A stretch of DNA of 64,000 bases from Amaurobius ferox. Taxonomy: Eukaryota; Arthropoda; Arachnida; Araneae; Amaurobiidae. Under the pieces are notes generated by a model. It was not told the origin of the DNA. It saw nothing but the letters and a program-made list of their open reading frames with translations, and did no database searches. Location of the stretch: NCBI GenBank assembly GCA_951213105.1, contig OX578138.1:64455040-64519039 (forward strand). Direction: 5' to 3'. Within the stretch, counting starts at the first letter, position 1; every line of letters starts with the position of its first letter. Shown piece after piece: positions 14,801 through 25,467 of this stretch. The translations under genes were made by a program, and so were the position numbers.

Positions 14801-17800
14801 ATTTAGGTTTGATATTTGGCCTAAATAGCCTACACATGGTAGTTATAATCACCTGTACAATAAATCTACCAACAGGGTCGGCTCCAGACTAATTTACACC
14901 CTAGGCTAGGCAAGGTGAACTACTCTCCCCCCCCCCCCCCCCCCAAAGAAATATGAACTTCAATTTTTAAGAACAGGTGTTTAAAGAACAAGTAAAAGCA
15001 CAAAACTTAAAACTACTAAATGTATTTAACGTTGCAAGAATAAGTTGCAACTGTATTTGAATTTGTAATTAATTTTTACAAATGCAAAAAATATTTTGAC
15101 ACACAAATCATTTTGAACTTAGCGACATGCAGTATAATGCATACCTCCACTATTAGCAACACAGCATTCTGACCTTTTACTTCACATTCTTTTAAGGGGG
15201 TAGTTGAAATTTACTTGGCATAACCAGCTCATTATATTACCCCAATATTTTGCTTTCAGTCAAACACAGAAACAGATAGAGTTAAAGACGTGTCATATCA
15301 TGCACATCAAAATCTCACCTTGCATTCAACAAGCTTTAACTGAATCCATAAGCAAATTTCTTCACACATAAAAAAAAATTAAAAATTCAGTGAAAAATCC
15401 ATAAATTGTAAAATTTCATACTTGCTGTATCCAAAAAAGGAAAAGTGCCATGATATCAATTTTTAGCAGGTATATAGAGTAATATCTTCGTATTTTAATG
15501 GAAAAAAACTTTTTTAAATTACTCTTTCCAAATTTTAGTACCTTGCAGTAATTTGTGAGATTAATTTAAAAATGGATGATGCATCATGTAACAAAAGATA
15601 CCATAAACTTGAACTTACTAATTGCACTAGCAAGGGCTTCAATTTGGGAAATATTTGCAGATGGACCTGTTAGGCTTCTTTCATCAAATATCTCTATTAA
15701 AGCATCATATATATTATGAAGGTATCTCAGTGGTTTCAAAATATCGATCCAACTCTCCCACCTTATTTCACTCAATAGCGTAACCATTATGCCTGAATCT
15801 GATATATGGCCAGTTAGAATTTGCCAATGCTTAGTCAATGCAGAGAAATAGTTAAAAATATACTGAACCAAACAGAAGAAACTAATTGTTTCCAGGCAAT
15901 ACCTAGCAGCATCAGTGACTACCAAGTTTAAAAACTGTGTATTGCAGGGCGTAAAAAAGCACATAGATTTATGTCCAGAAAATTCTTTGTATACCATTTT
16001 CCTTTTGCTAATCCTTTATCATAAGCTTGACCATACAGATTTTTAATTGATCTTCTTCTAAGCTGTTCAAGAATAATTTCTACTATAAAGGCACATGTAG
16101 TGTCCTAATCCCAAGAAATCTCAGGATAATTTCAGGCTTATATCTAGTTCAATTTGAATAACATCAAGTGTGGAGTCCAAAAAAAATGAATAGTATTTGG
16201 CTGAGTTTGTATGTGTTAAAATTTGCTACTTTATATCACTGGCTAAAAGCTGTATAAGCTCATTTTGGACATATTTTTCTTGGTAGTAAACCATTGTTTC
16301 TTGATCTTGAACTCTATGCAAATGTCCATTTATGTTAGGATAAAAAAACGGCTATATATCATATAGCTTTAAAACCCATTCGTGCTGTATAATTGTTCAT
16401 TTGTACTGCAGGAAGACACGTTTTGCATGTCACGAACATCAAGCATTCAAACATTAAAGTAATTAAGTACTCAAGCATTGTGAGAACTGTTCCTAATATT
16501 GTTCTTCTTGTCAATTGTTTTTCTTTTAAATAAGTGCTAGTTCTTGCCAAGCTTTATAGTTTTCTAAATGGTCATTGCCTCTCTAAAGTTGCAGTGTCAG
16601 TATGTCAGAGCACCAAATGCAACCCCGAGGGTTGAAGTAACAGAAGTATACTAATTCAACCATGTTAAATCCATATCTGAAATCAGTTTTTAAAATTAAT
16701 CCTTGGATCTGGAGAAATAGTTTTTCAAAGTTTGGCAATTTCAAAGGGCAGGATAGCCTGTGGATATTACCTGTATTGGATTTTGGCCTAAATTGAGTGG
16801 CTAAAAATCGCAATGTGATCCAATTCCTGTGAAGAGCTGAGGCAACGTTGTATGATGGCCAAATGGTTCACACCTCGGCTACTATAGGCAAATGTTTTAA
16901 TTCAAAACTGCCTGCCATTGGATAAAAAATCCTGCTGTGTTCCATGTTGTACTATAAGCTATTGTAAATTATCCCTGCAACAGTAAGGCCATTTAACAGA
17001 GTCACTGTTATTTGCAATTCAGTCGCAATTCCATCCTCTTTTGCAGACTTTGTAGTACTCACATATTTCTTGACATACTATTTTTTACGTATGTTAATTA
17101 TGAGAGTTTGGGGGACGTTAATTATGAGAGTTTGGGAATTAAGATTCCTACTTTTTTATATCAAAATTCCTGTTTTTGTTTCTTTGTTTTGGGAAAAGTT
17201 GAGTGCAATCCCTGATTTATTGGCATCAAAATGCAAAATTTTTTCATGAATGAAACATGCCAGATCCGTATGTTAATAGATTTTTCGCGTAATAATATTT
17301 AATGTGTTTTTGGTGAATTTTATATAACATTTTTATAAATTTATTAAAAAAACATGCAATGTCTCTAGAACAAACATATCATTCATTATTCAAGAATGAG
17401 TATTATTTGGTTTTTAGTGAAAAATTACATATAAAATGACTATTTTACATTTTTGGTTCTCATTTTGTCAAAATGTTAAAAAATTCAGGGCCTTTTGAAT
17501 GCTCAATCGCATTTAACAAAACTGTCAGAGTATGTATCTCCAGAATGTGACATCCAATTGAAACATGGTCAACATGTTTTCAGGTTCGTTTACTACAAGA
17601 AATAATCCAATAGGTTTATTGTGCAGGTGAGCTCCCTGTACACATTTACAAAATGAATAATAATAAAACTCAACCTATTATTTTATTTTTACAGCAGTTA
17701 TACTTTCCAAATTCATACAATTTTTTTCATCTTTTAAATTTGTCTTGAGAATCATCACATACTTCCATATTTAATAGTTTTCTAAAAAATGCACATTAGT

Positions 17801-20251
17801 TTTGAACCTTTGAATCTTCAAATAAGAATAAATGTTAAAGTTTGAAGTGCTGAATGCTGGGAAAATCCTTTCCCTTTTTTTGGATTATTTGTGTTTGTAA
17901 CTTTTTCTTTGCTTTTAATGCTGCCAATGTGCAGGAAGATAAATGGAGCCATGGATTTTGTTAAGCAAAGAATTATCCCCAAAATAAGACAGGGTCGAAA
18001 TTTTCGCCAACCTGTTAACTCCAATGCTATGAAGCTAACTGTTGTTGTTAACCAGCCGAGGTCAGCATTGTTGTTTCATGTTTGTTACTTATAGTATATA
18101 TTTATTTTTACTTTTCAGTACTTTTTCTTTCATTTTTTAAATGCAAATGTTTCATTTATTATAAAACTAGATATGTGGATTTTACAGAAAATTTTCAAAT
18201 TGTTTTCTATATTATATTTCAATTGGAATAATATGTTCAGTGACTTTTAAAAGTATTTATTTTTATATTACAGCTACAGTCAAAAATGTATTATACAACA
18301 AGGCTAAAAAAATTTAAATCTGGAAATATATAAAAAATTCTATGCAGAACAATTTCTTATAACTGTATACCTCAGTTAGTAGCTACAATTTATTATTTTC
18401 CTTACATATGCTTGCTTTTGAAAACTTAAAAAAAATTCTATTTCATCTGTAATAATGTTTTTTATCTTTGAAATTTCAATTTTAAAGTATTGCACAAAAG
18501 GAATAGCATGAGAAATAATTAAAAATTGTTAAACCGTATCAAAATCATGTAATTTACTGTTTATTATAGGTATAAAAAATAGATTATGAAATATAATATT
18601 TTAGAAAAAAAATTGAAAACTGTTTATAATTGAAACATTCATTAAATATTATATTCAATTTCTTTTAATACCTACTGATAATTCAAAGGAAAACATTCTA
18701 CAATCTTCTTAAAAAATAACAAGAAATATTACTATTTTATTATATGCATAAAATTAAAATCAAATATATAAATATTTATACAACGAAACTAAATTTAAAA
18801 AATGCTTGTAATTAAGCATTTTTAAAAATAATTTTTTTATATAATATTAAAAATTGTTTTTAAAATATCTGCTTGTAATTGAACGAATGAGTATTATGTG
18901 AAAGAAGAAACAATTTGCAAGAGGAGTTAAGAATATATTTATTGCTATTAAAACATTTTCCCTCTGCAGAAATTGTGAAAACATTCTAATTTTTTTTTTT
19001 AATACATTTTTGAGATCTTAATACTGAAAGAATAGACTTCTTAAAACTTTATTTGCTTTTTTCTGAGAATGAGTAAAATGTCACTTGTACCCTTTTGGTT
19101 ATCATCCATTACTTTTCTATAAAATAAAGCTTACATACACACATTTGCCCCCCTCCTTCATTTTTGATTTCAAAATTAGAAAATTCGATTTTGTAAAGCT
19201 ACTTGCTTTTTAGAAGTACAGTTTGGAATAAGTGTATTATATTCTATTTTCATATTAATAATTTAAAAGAAAAAAAAAAGTGGAAAATTTTCCGACCCAC
19301 ATCTCTACATAAAACCTTTTGCATGGAGAAAATATTTAATTATAAATTGTATTTAGAAAAACATTGTTTTATCTGTAATTTATGTAGTTTGTAATTCTTA
19401 CTTGATTTTAGTTTTTTTTTTATGTGGTGCAGAGAAAGTGTTTAGAAGAAAACTTGAAATTTTGCTGCAAATTAGTATTTTCAGTTCTAAATATATTTTA
19501 AGTATTTTTAATAAGATGTCTGTATGCATTTGATCATAATAATTTAAAATCTGGAGTATGAGGCCCCATTCATCTTACACAATCAAATTCCATACACAAG
19601 GTGTTCCCCAAAACTGTATACAAACTTTGCAGTAATTTGACATGTGCATTTGTGAGGAGTTTAGAAATGAGGACTTTTATTTCCAGCAAGATGGTACACC
19701 TCCCCAATGCCATTAGTGAGTGTCTATCTTGATAAAAATTTGCTAAATATATGGATTGAACATAGAGATAGAATCAAATACTCCCACCCTCCTATTCCCT
19801 GCACTGCCTTGACCTTATGTTAATGAACATTTTTTTATGGGGACTAAGCAAAGATACAGTTTATGTAAGAAACCCAGCAATAGTTAATGAATTGAGAGCA
19901 ACTATTGAATGAGAATACACCCAAATACCAAACCAAATGATTCGGAATGTTTGCAATTATATTGTTCCATATTATCAGCAATGCCTGAACCAGAACAACC
20001 ATTAATTCGAGCATGAACGATATTAATAAAAAATTTTTTTATGCCTGTTTATCTTTTATATGCTGAGTTTTAATTTTAGATATACCTTAATAAATACTGA
20101 ATTTATAATTATTCTAAGTTTGTATACATGTTTTTGAGATACCCAGTATTATTTCAGTCCATGTTTGATAATCAATATTATAATGAAAAAATATGTATCT
20201 TTTTATGAGTTTCTGTTCGTAAGTTATTGTCTTTTAATTTAAAAGTTTTGC

Positions 20252-20305
<54 letters not shown>

Positions 20306-23300
20306 CAAGCTTAGTAATTAATGTTGATGAATTGAATGCATTTAGCTGATTTGCGTTAGTATATAGCATAGTTCAAACTATCATTTTTCCTTATAGATTA
20401 TATTACTACCATGGTTTCTGGAATTATTATATTTTTCCATAGGAAGTAATGCTTTGAAAATGTTAAATTTAAATAATAAAAAATTGAATTTGAATGAGTT
20501 CTAATCACAAAAATTTTATCTAATTCTGTTTTTTACATATTGATATTTCAACATAAAATTCCATTGCAGTATATTCACTCATTCTTGATATGGTGTCCAC
20601 ATCTCACAGACATGCAGACACACAGTTAGACATTTTCCCTAAAAGCATTAAAAATATCTTCAGGGGGTGCTAAAGCATATTTTTCTGTCCAAATATTGAA
20701 TTTTAAAATTTTCGCGAAAACAATCCTTTATATAATCACAATGATATACAAAAGTAAAAATCTGAACTAATGCTGAACTCATAGCTTTCAACGCACTATC
20801 ATGGACCAGGACAAAGTAATCACTGCAGACACCAAATGAGCTAAAAGGTACCTCTCGAGTGGCATATAATTGTTTTGAAATATTATGAATTAGAAAACAA
20901 CCATATAGTAAAGATTAATTATTGATTTCTTGAAAAGTTTCTAAATTTGATATTTTGAAAAAAATACACATTTTATGACCTCTTAAATATGTTTCTGTGA
21001 TATATGGAGTATTTTCTTTCTTCTTTTGTTTAGCATGTAAAATGTGGACATAATATAATGCAACAAAGAATAAATAACTGTAAAACTTTATATTTAGTGT
21101 ATAAACTTTACATTTTAGTATCCGGCTCTGCCCTGAAGAGCAGGGTAGTTATATCAAATAACAAAATTAATTTTAATCATATGAATAATAAAGAAAATCA
21201 CATGCCACAACTTAAATCTTAATTTCAAAAATCTCAGCATCAGCACAATTAAATCAAATTATATATTGGCCACTGCAAAATAAGTGCCCACTACTTAAAT
21301 AATACAGATACAGATGACACCATACTCCAAATCTTGAAATCATACTCTGAACCTCACTAGTGTCTGCCCATTGCGCTGAATGGCTATGGCCGATATGAAA
21401 ACCTATACTGCACATGCTCATGGAGTTGGAACGAAAGAACTTTTGCAGGTTGGAAAACATGTTTTGCACAAAATCACTCATTTGGCAATGTATGTTTTGA
21501 CTGCTACTTTATTGTAATGTATACACTAAGAAAAATTTTGAACTTTCCATAGTACGTGATTGTTTATCTTTCAGATACTCCAAACAAATATAAAAATAAA
21601 TGTAATAAAACAAAATTTCGAGAATCAGCTTCTGAAATTTTAATGTTGATTCCACGTTGCTTATTTAGAGATTGCATAAATGCTATTTCCCAGATTTTAA
21701 TGAATTTCTTTAATTAAAAAATTTGTTCACAGAATAGTTTGTAGTAGTTGCATGTAAATGTTTGTGTGTAGTGTAGCTTGAAATTTGTAATTTCTGTGTT
21801 TTACTTTTAAAATTATATTGCCTTTTATATTTTTAATACGAATATATTTAATAAGTGTTCAGTGGCACCATCTATGATATATAATTGAAAGATTCTTTCC
21901 AGTCCCAGTTTAAATCAGTTTAAAAATATTGATTTCTTTTTTCTTTAGTTTAATATGTATGATAGGATAGTACACCACTGAATTAAACAATTCTTTAGTT
22001 GTACTTGATCCATTAAAATTCTAAACTCAGAAATTAATGTTAAAGGATATAATAAGATTATACAAAATGTAAAAACCCAGAAAATATTCAAAACCGACTT
22101 TTTGGGACTTTTAAATCTATTCAAAGAATTATAATATTCCATATTTTTATGTATTTTGAAATATTTAAATATTTTATGGTGTTTAATTATGCTCTAATAG
22201 CAGCACATTTTTAATATCCAAAACTACACATTATTTGTCTGTTTTTTTAAGCATTATTATCATTAGCAAGTATCCAACACAAATAATATTATATTGAAAA
22301 TATATTTTGTATTTTAATTTGGTACAAGTGGGTGAATGAGAAAATAATTTTCTATTTAAAAAAAAATTATTTTCTATATAAGATGAAGCAGATGTGTTAA
22401 TTCTTAGATAAAAAACTATGTGTTCAATAAAAGCTGCCATTGATAAGCACTGACAATCACATAAACAACAAATGTTCGTTGCTTTCTGTCTGTTTAAAAT
22501 CTATTTTTTTCCCCAGGATGAAATTTCCTTATATGAGCATACATGTTCAGCCGTTGAGTAAATGTTCGTTCACAATAACTGCAAACAATATTATTACCAT
22601 CTTTCTTATCATTTTCTGACATTATAATTTCAATAATTAACAGGAAAAGGAGACTGTAACAATTTAAACATGCAATGTGAAAAATTAAAAGTAACTTGCA
22701 CTATATTGGTATAGGCAATAGGCATAAACAACAAATCTCCGTTCCAATGCCAATTTACGGTGGTCCAATACCATAAAATATCACCAAAGTGTACCAAAAA
22801 TATCACCAAAGTATACCATAAAATATCACCAAAGTATACCAAAATATCACCAAATTGTATTGGGGTTGCTAGAAAATAATTGAATTCGAAAGTTCCTTCC
22901 ACAGCTATTCAATGTAACGGGTGGGCACTAGTCAAAACCTCCAGGAATCTCAAACAGGGTATCTCCAGAGTTCAGATGGGAGAAAGTTAATACTCTACTC
23001 TCCCCTCAACAAAATGAGGTCCCTTCTGCCATGCATGGGAGTGGTAGAACCTTCGTCCCTATATCTCATCTCGATAGGGTGAGGAGTCCACTAATTGCTA
23101 GGTTCATTAAAAAGCACAAAAACATACATGTCTGGGTTAAAAAATTGATAATTTATCAACAGATAGGTTTATGACATTATCTTTTTCTGGAGTAGTCTGT
23201 GATATATTTAGAAACTGCTGTTAAAATATGAGCATTGGATGCCATGTCAAATTTTGAATAATGAAATATAAAAATCTGAGAGGTTTAAAATGCATGAAAA

Positions 23301-24349
23301 GTATATATTTTTAAAAAATTCATTAAAATTTATCTATTCATTATATAGACTCCATTCAAAGTTTGTTTGAAAGATAATTTTTTAGTCTTTCCGATGGTGT
23401 CAAGATGGAAACCCTGTGATAATATTTGACCGCTAAGGAACCTGTGATCCCCAAGGAATCAATTTGTGTAAATATTAGCTTAAATTAGGATAAAACATAA
23501 AATAATTATAAAACTAATTTAAAATTTAAAAAAGTAATAAAGTAATACTGAGGTGCACCTAATCGGATCCTAAAGTACCTGTGTACCAAATTTCATGGTC
23601 GCACGACACTTACACTTAGATTTCCCACTAAGGACCTCACAGACAGACAAAAAGAAATGCACACAGCCAACTTTCTTTATTATGCAAGATAGAATGTGTA
23701 AAAAAAACTAAAATTAGATAGAATTTCCGTAATGTGCATGATTAGATTATAAGTTTTTCTATATTCATGATTTTTGTAATGATGAATACAAAAGTGTACG
23801 TAGTAACTAACTTTTTTTTAACATTAACTTGTTGAGAAGGAAAAATTGAAGAACTTTTTTATATATCCTAACTATATTCAAAATGCATCATTTTATTTTT
23901 TGAATGCTTTCTTTTTAGCAATATTTAGCACTTGTAGATCCTTATTTTAAGTCCATTTGCATATTAAACACTCTTAAACTTCATTTATTTTTAGAGCTCG
24001 GAACCAATTGGGTGTACAGTGTTCTTGGAGTAACACCAACCAGCTTCCTGTTTTGAAACGTTGGAATCCATGGAGTAGAGATATCCCTTGGGTAACTTAC
24101 ACATCACATCCTTTATACAAGATGGATACAGCTGAAAAAACCAATTACAACATTGAAGATTTTTCAAAAAGGCTAACTGCTGTTCTAGCTGCTGGAAGTG
24201 AGCAAACAACGCCGGTTGGTTCACCATCTACAAAGTGCCAGATATTGTACCAACCTATTGTAATTGAAAGCTATGCAGGTATTGCCGCTGCACTACATAA
24301 TGCTAATGAATTGGGTTTTTTCAAGTCAAGGGGTAAAGTAAGCTTTTAA
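1792..24349 (+). CDS. TPRG1L: TPRG1L-like protein (hSac2 domain family), 3' part of gene
   Basis: Spliced gene, 5' end missing. Four constitutive exons (1792-1904, 2900-2991, 10797-10973, 23995-24349) join in phase to give about 245 residues ending at a TAA; an in-frame cassette exon (17935-18060) would add 42. Recognisable family signatures in order are FFAVREGALQKA, GVWLLTEIDHWDAEKERLL, a KFDFI strand segment, RWNPWSRDIP, YTSHPL and the C-terminal IVIESYAG...GFFKSRGKVSF. These correspond along their whole length to vertebrate TPRG1L (mover), a roughly 270-residue soluble presynaptic vesicle-associated protein that binds calmodulin and Bassoon; that function is known from mammals and is only inferred here. 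The hSac2 domain covers most of the product. The variable N-terminus, about 40-60 residues, is not in view. The introns are up to 13 kb and filled with transposon debris. Orthology to TPRG1L rather than TPRG1 is not distinguishable from sequence alone in an invertebrate. Confidence 0.9.
1905..2899 (+). other. Intron of TPRG1L-like gene
   Basis: Spliced out between the Arg codon and EGALQKA. It contains an (ATT)n microsatellite near 2850-2885, directly before the pyrimidine tract and TCCCAG acceptor. Short G-rich run near 2387-2410. Nothing else recognised. Confidence 0.6.
2850..2885. repeat. (ATT)n microsatellite
   Basis: Uninterrupted run of about eleven ATT/TTA triplets immediately upstream of the polypyrimidine tract of the exon at 2900. 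Confidence 0.85.
2900..2991 (+). CDS. TPRG1L: TPRG1L-like exon b
   Basis: Acceptor TCCCAG, donor GTTAGT. Encodes EGALQKAAELCRPVLMEQ..., then GDLRGVWLLTE; ends in phase 2 so that GA plus the first A of the next exon makes the Glu of the TEIDHW motif. The GVWLLTE(I/V)DHW block is the most conserved signature of the TPRG1/TPRG1L family. Confidence 0.9.
3062..3950 (+). repeat. Two tandem diverged copies of a dispersed non-coding repeat
   Basis: Copy 1 starts about 3062 and copy 2 about 3627. Each opens with an AATAAA(A)GAA(A)GATGTC sequence, then TGTGTCATCTGTAG, then a CATGAAATTT(A/G)GTA-type block, a stretch rich in TTTTATATTTTAG, and a (T)TTCCATT/C segment with GGAAA. A third copy lies in opposite orientation at about 23345-23690. 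No coding capacity. Likely a non-autonomous transposon family; class unknown. Confidence 0.55.
5453..5751. mobile_element. MITE with ~28-bp terminal inverted repeats, TA target site
   Basis: The left end reads CACTCTAAGACAAAAAAATT and the right end is its near-perfect complement, AATTTTTTTGTGTTAGAGTG with few changes, extending to a GATGCATC/GGTGCATC box. TA dinucleotides flank both ends (5451-5452, 5752-5753). About 300 bp with no coding capacity. The TA duplication and TIRs suit a Tc1/mariner-mobilised MITE. Confidence 0.8.
5828..5897. repeat. Short tandem repeat, unit around ATGACGACTGATTT
   Basis: Four copies of ATGACGACTGATT(T) with variable spacers of a few bases. Starts about 75 bp after the right end of the MITE at 5453-5751. 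Confidence 0.8.
6560..7520 (+). pseudogene. Degenerate Tc1-family transposase
   Basis: Broken reading frames on the + strand follow a Tc1 transposase from end to end. LSDLERGCTIGLREAGWSNR near 6575 is the N-terminal helix-turn-helix; a GSGCPRQTTA piece near 6740 is the GRPRKT-type linker; LLLTPQHRQ near 6930 precedes the catalytic core; QQDSAGPHTA near 7280 is the second-aspartate region; and QLQHLWKNLPQRDISNLI near 7450 is the C-terminus. Many stops and frameshifts interrupt it, so it is dead. Terminal repeats were not found. Confidence 0.75.
8199..9568 (-). mobile_element. Tigger/pogo-type element, deletion derivative
   Basis: Both ends carry the inverted repeat CAGTGACCGCCG followed by TTATAAGA-type sequence, and each end abuts a TA (8197-8198, 9569-9570), the pogo/Tc1-mariner target duplication. 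TTTCTTATAAGC-like subterminal boxes recur near both ends (8215, 8244, 9430, 9450, 9490, 9530). Only the C-terminal part of a transposase survives inside (8707-9012, - strand). The 1.37-kb length is about half that of a full Tigger, so the element would depend on a transposase encoded elsewhere. Confidence 0.85.
8707..9012 (-). pseudogene. Tigger/pogo transposase C-terminal fragment
   Basis: About 100 residues open with LDAIHMIAGAWKKVSDICIF and continue NCFRKAGF, the conserved end of the pogo/Tigger/CENP-B-like DDE transposase, followed by an acidic tail (EDEEEFEAPFEEW, EENNDDD). The catalytic core that should precede it is missing. It lies inside the TIR-bounded element 8199-9568. The reading frame is still open, but a product would lack DNA-binding and catalytic domains. 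Confidence 0.8.
10797..10973 (+). CDS. TPRG1L: TPRG1L-like exon c
   Basis: Acceptor CTATAG, donor GTAAGT. Encodes IDHWDAEKERLLFLTEKSL, a KFDFITLKLLDY segment and a GELKYPEKSLMP end, all core hSac2-family sequence. The exon leaves two bases (CC); both the cassette exon at 17935 and the terminal exon at 23995 complete a Pro codon, so either splice keeps the frame. Confidence 0.93.
13401..13475. repeat. 75-bp foldback (hairpin) repeat
   Basis: Left arm GGTGAAACCTCTAAATAGTG and right arm CACTTTTGAGAGGTTTCATT are near complements separated by about 30 bp. Similar GTGAAACCTCT ends occur on pogo-type MITEs, which is the likely source. Confidence 0.55.
13651..13780. repeat. Tandem repeat, three units of about 45 bp
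   Basis: Three diverged units, each with AAAAGTT(C/T)CACT(A/G)G, then TTTAAAAT(C/T)ATTTTGG and (A/G)TGAT. The third unit contains a small internal duplication of GCTTTAAA. Confidence 0.8.
15584..16330 (-). pseudogene. hAT-superfamily transposase fragment (DUF4371 type)
   Basis: On the - strand, 137 open residues carry FFTPCNTQFLNLVVTDAARY, then FFCLVQYIFNYFSALTKHW and LLSEIRWESWIDILKPLRYL. This matches the conserved middle of TTF/DUF4371-type hAT transposases (CxxHxLNLVVxDA, FFSxSxxRW, TRWxSR). The histidine of the C..H.LN motif is Q here. Upstream on the same strand (16000-16330) further out-of-frame pieces resemble the region before it. No complete frame and no paired termini, so it is inactive. 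Confidence 0.7.
17935..18060 (+). CDS. TPRG1L: Probable cassette exon of TPRG1L-like gene
   Basis: A pyrimidine-rich tract and GTGCAG precede it and AG|GTCAGC follows. Length is 126 nt, exactly 42 codons, and its phase (two bases owed at each end) fits between the exons at 10797 and 23995 without changing the downstream frame. The peptide is strongly basic and starts PKINGAMDFVKQRIIP with a KIRQGRNFRQP stretch. The exon falls between the SLMP and the RNQLG segments, a loop in the family where vertebrate proteins have nothing of this length. No stop codon interrupts it. It is a prediction from splice signals and phase only. Confidence 0.6.
19595..20146 (+). mobile_element. Deleted mariner-like element with transposase remnant
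   Basis: Ends share CAAAA-C-TGTATACAAACTT: left AGGTGTTCCCCAAAACTGTA with TACAAACTTTG, right the complement of CTGGGTATCTCAAAAACATG with TATACAAACTTAG. TA flanks both ends (19593-19594, 20147-20148). Inside, broken + strand frames show YFQQDGTPP near 19680 (second catalytic aspartate region) and RNPAIVNELRATIE near 19870, typical of mariner-type transposases. At about 550 bp most of the gene is deleted. Confidence 0.65.
20255..20302. repeat. (AT)n microsatellite
   Basis: Twenty-four uninterrupted AT dinucleotides. Confidence 0.95.
22768..22858. repeat. Tandem repeat, unit about 20-26 bp
   Basis: Four units of (A)AAATATCACCAAAGT(A/G)TACC with a variable TAAA insert. It reads open on the - strand as repeats of FGDILVY, but this is a by-product of the repeat, not a gene. 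Confidence 0.85.
23345..23690 (-). repeat. Inverted copy of the 3062-3950 repeat family
   Basis: On the - strand it runs AATAAAGAAAGTTGGCTGTG, a GTCTGTCTGTGAGGTCC segment, CGACCATGAAATTTGGTACA, then GGGTTTCCATCTTGACACCA and CTTTCAAACAAACTTTGAAT, in the same order as the copies near 3062 and 3627. It is the most complete of the three copies. Confidence 0.6.
23995..24349 (+). CDS. TPRG1L: TPRG1L-like terminal exon
   Basis: Acceptor TTTTTAG; the first base completes a Pro (or Arg, if the cassette exon is used) codon. About 118 residues: RNQLGVQCSWS, LKRWNPWSRDIPWVTYTSHP, a variable linker ending in a Thr/Pro-rich loop, then YQPIVIESYAGIAAALHNAN and a GFFKSRGKVSF C-terminus before TAA. The last block matches the family's invariant ...RGKIGF-type end, so the stop is at the expected place. 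Confidence 0.93.
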
Positions 24350-24920
24350 ATACTAAAAATGAGCTTAAACAGAGATAATTGTGCATAAAATTTTTAGAAA
24401 ATGATTGGAAAGTTAGTTATTATTTGTTTCTAATATTGACAAAAATGCTTAAGACAATCTAAAAATTAGAAAATGAGGGGGGGGGGGGGTGATTGTGGAG
24501 CCTGATGACATTTCTGAATGATTAGGTGACAAAAAAATTGACATGTCAATTATGGACTAATAAAATATATAATATTGGTGCTAATTAAAAATTATAATGA
24601 TTATGTCCATGGAGGGAAAACACCAAAATGATTTAAGGCAATAAATCAGATTGCGCTGCGGTAATGTAAGTCCCACTGCATTATATGTATTTTTATGATG
24701 AAAGGCTTGTATTGAATTAAATATTATTTATTTAAACTGTTAATTTTACTGAAATTATCAGTGTAATAAAAAATTGAATTCAAACATAAAGAATATTTAT
24801 ACATATTCAAGATAATTTTACCTTTCAATTTATTTTTGTTTTCATATATTCTGTACCTTGTTCTACAACTAGGAAAAAATGCTTATTGCTTGTACTTATA
24901 ATTAGGGAACTTTAATTTAT

Positions 24921-24947
24921 AATATATATATATATATATATATATAA
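24921..24947. repeat. (TA)n microsatellite
   Basis: About thirteen AT/TA dinucleotides. Confidence 0.9.
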
Positions 24948-25430
24948 TAAAAAAGTTTAAAGGTCCAATGAAAGAAAAGAAGCTGTAATTCGAAAAACCT
25001 AACTTTCTAACAAGCTTATAAAATAAAAGTATAAATCAGCAAATTTTGAAGTAAATGGAAAAAAATACAAATTTCGAATCATCAAATCAAAGAAAAGTAT
25101 CAAAAAACAATGGTATGGAATCGATTAAAGAAAAACAGATGAAATCCAAGCACAAATGCTATACACGTAGACAAGGTCTAGGCCTAAATCAGGATTTGTT
25201 CACTTCTTCAAAACTCTTTCTCAAGTCCAAGTGTCTTGTAGAAGCAAACACAAAAATGTATGTTTCTGAAGAAATAGATAGATTATATCTATAAACTGTT
25301 TCTACTTGGACACCATACATGAATTTAAAACAACATGCATTTCTAAATGAATTTTGCATTGTCATTCCTATTTACTCATTTTTTACATTTGCATATTTGC
25401 AAAGTATCCTTAATTTTTTAAGTTTGCTAC

Positions 25431-25432
<2 letters not shown>

Positions 25433-25467
<35 letters not shown>

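Larger units (their letters stand above)
10974..17934 (+). other. Intron of TPRG1L-like gene
   Basis: Mostly featureless AT-rich DNA. Recognised contents are a hairpin MITE-like repeat at 13401-13475, a 48-bp-type tandem repeat at 13651-13780, and a hAT transposase fragment at about 15584-16330. A CAGGGTCGGCTCCAG sequence at 14874 resembles a hAT terminus, followed by a C run (14927-14944). 10974-13400 and 16340-17934 hold nothing I can name. Confidence 0.55.
18061..23994 (+). other. Intron of TPRG1L-like gene
   Basis: Very AT-rich. Contains a deleted mariner-like element (19595-20146), an (AT)n tract (20255-20302), a 25-bp-type tandem repeat (22768-22858) and an inverted copy of the 3062 repeat family (23345-23690). 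Elsewhere nothing recognised. It ends in ATTTATTTTTAG before the terminal exon. Confidence 0.55.

Noticed and set aside
16583..16813. A 76-residue - strand frame near the hAT fragment
   Set aside because: No hAT or other domain could be recognised and composition is like the surrounding intron.
24008..24349. Reading the terminal exon as a stand-alone 113-residue gene
   Set aside because: The frame continues upstream to a splice acceptor and joins in phase to the exon ending at 10973 (or 18060); family alignment requires the join.
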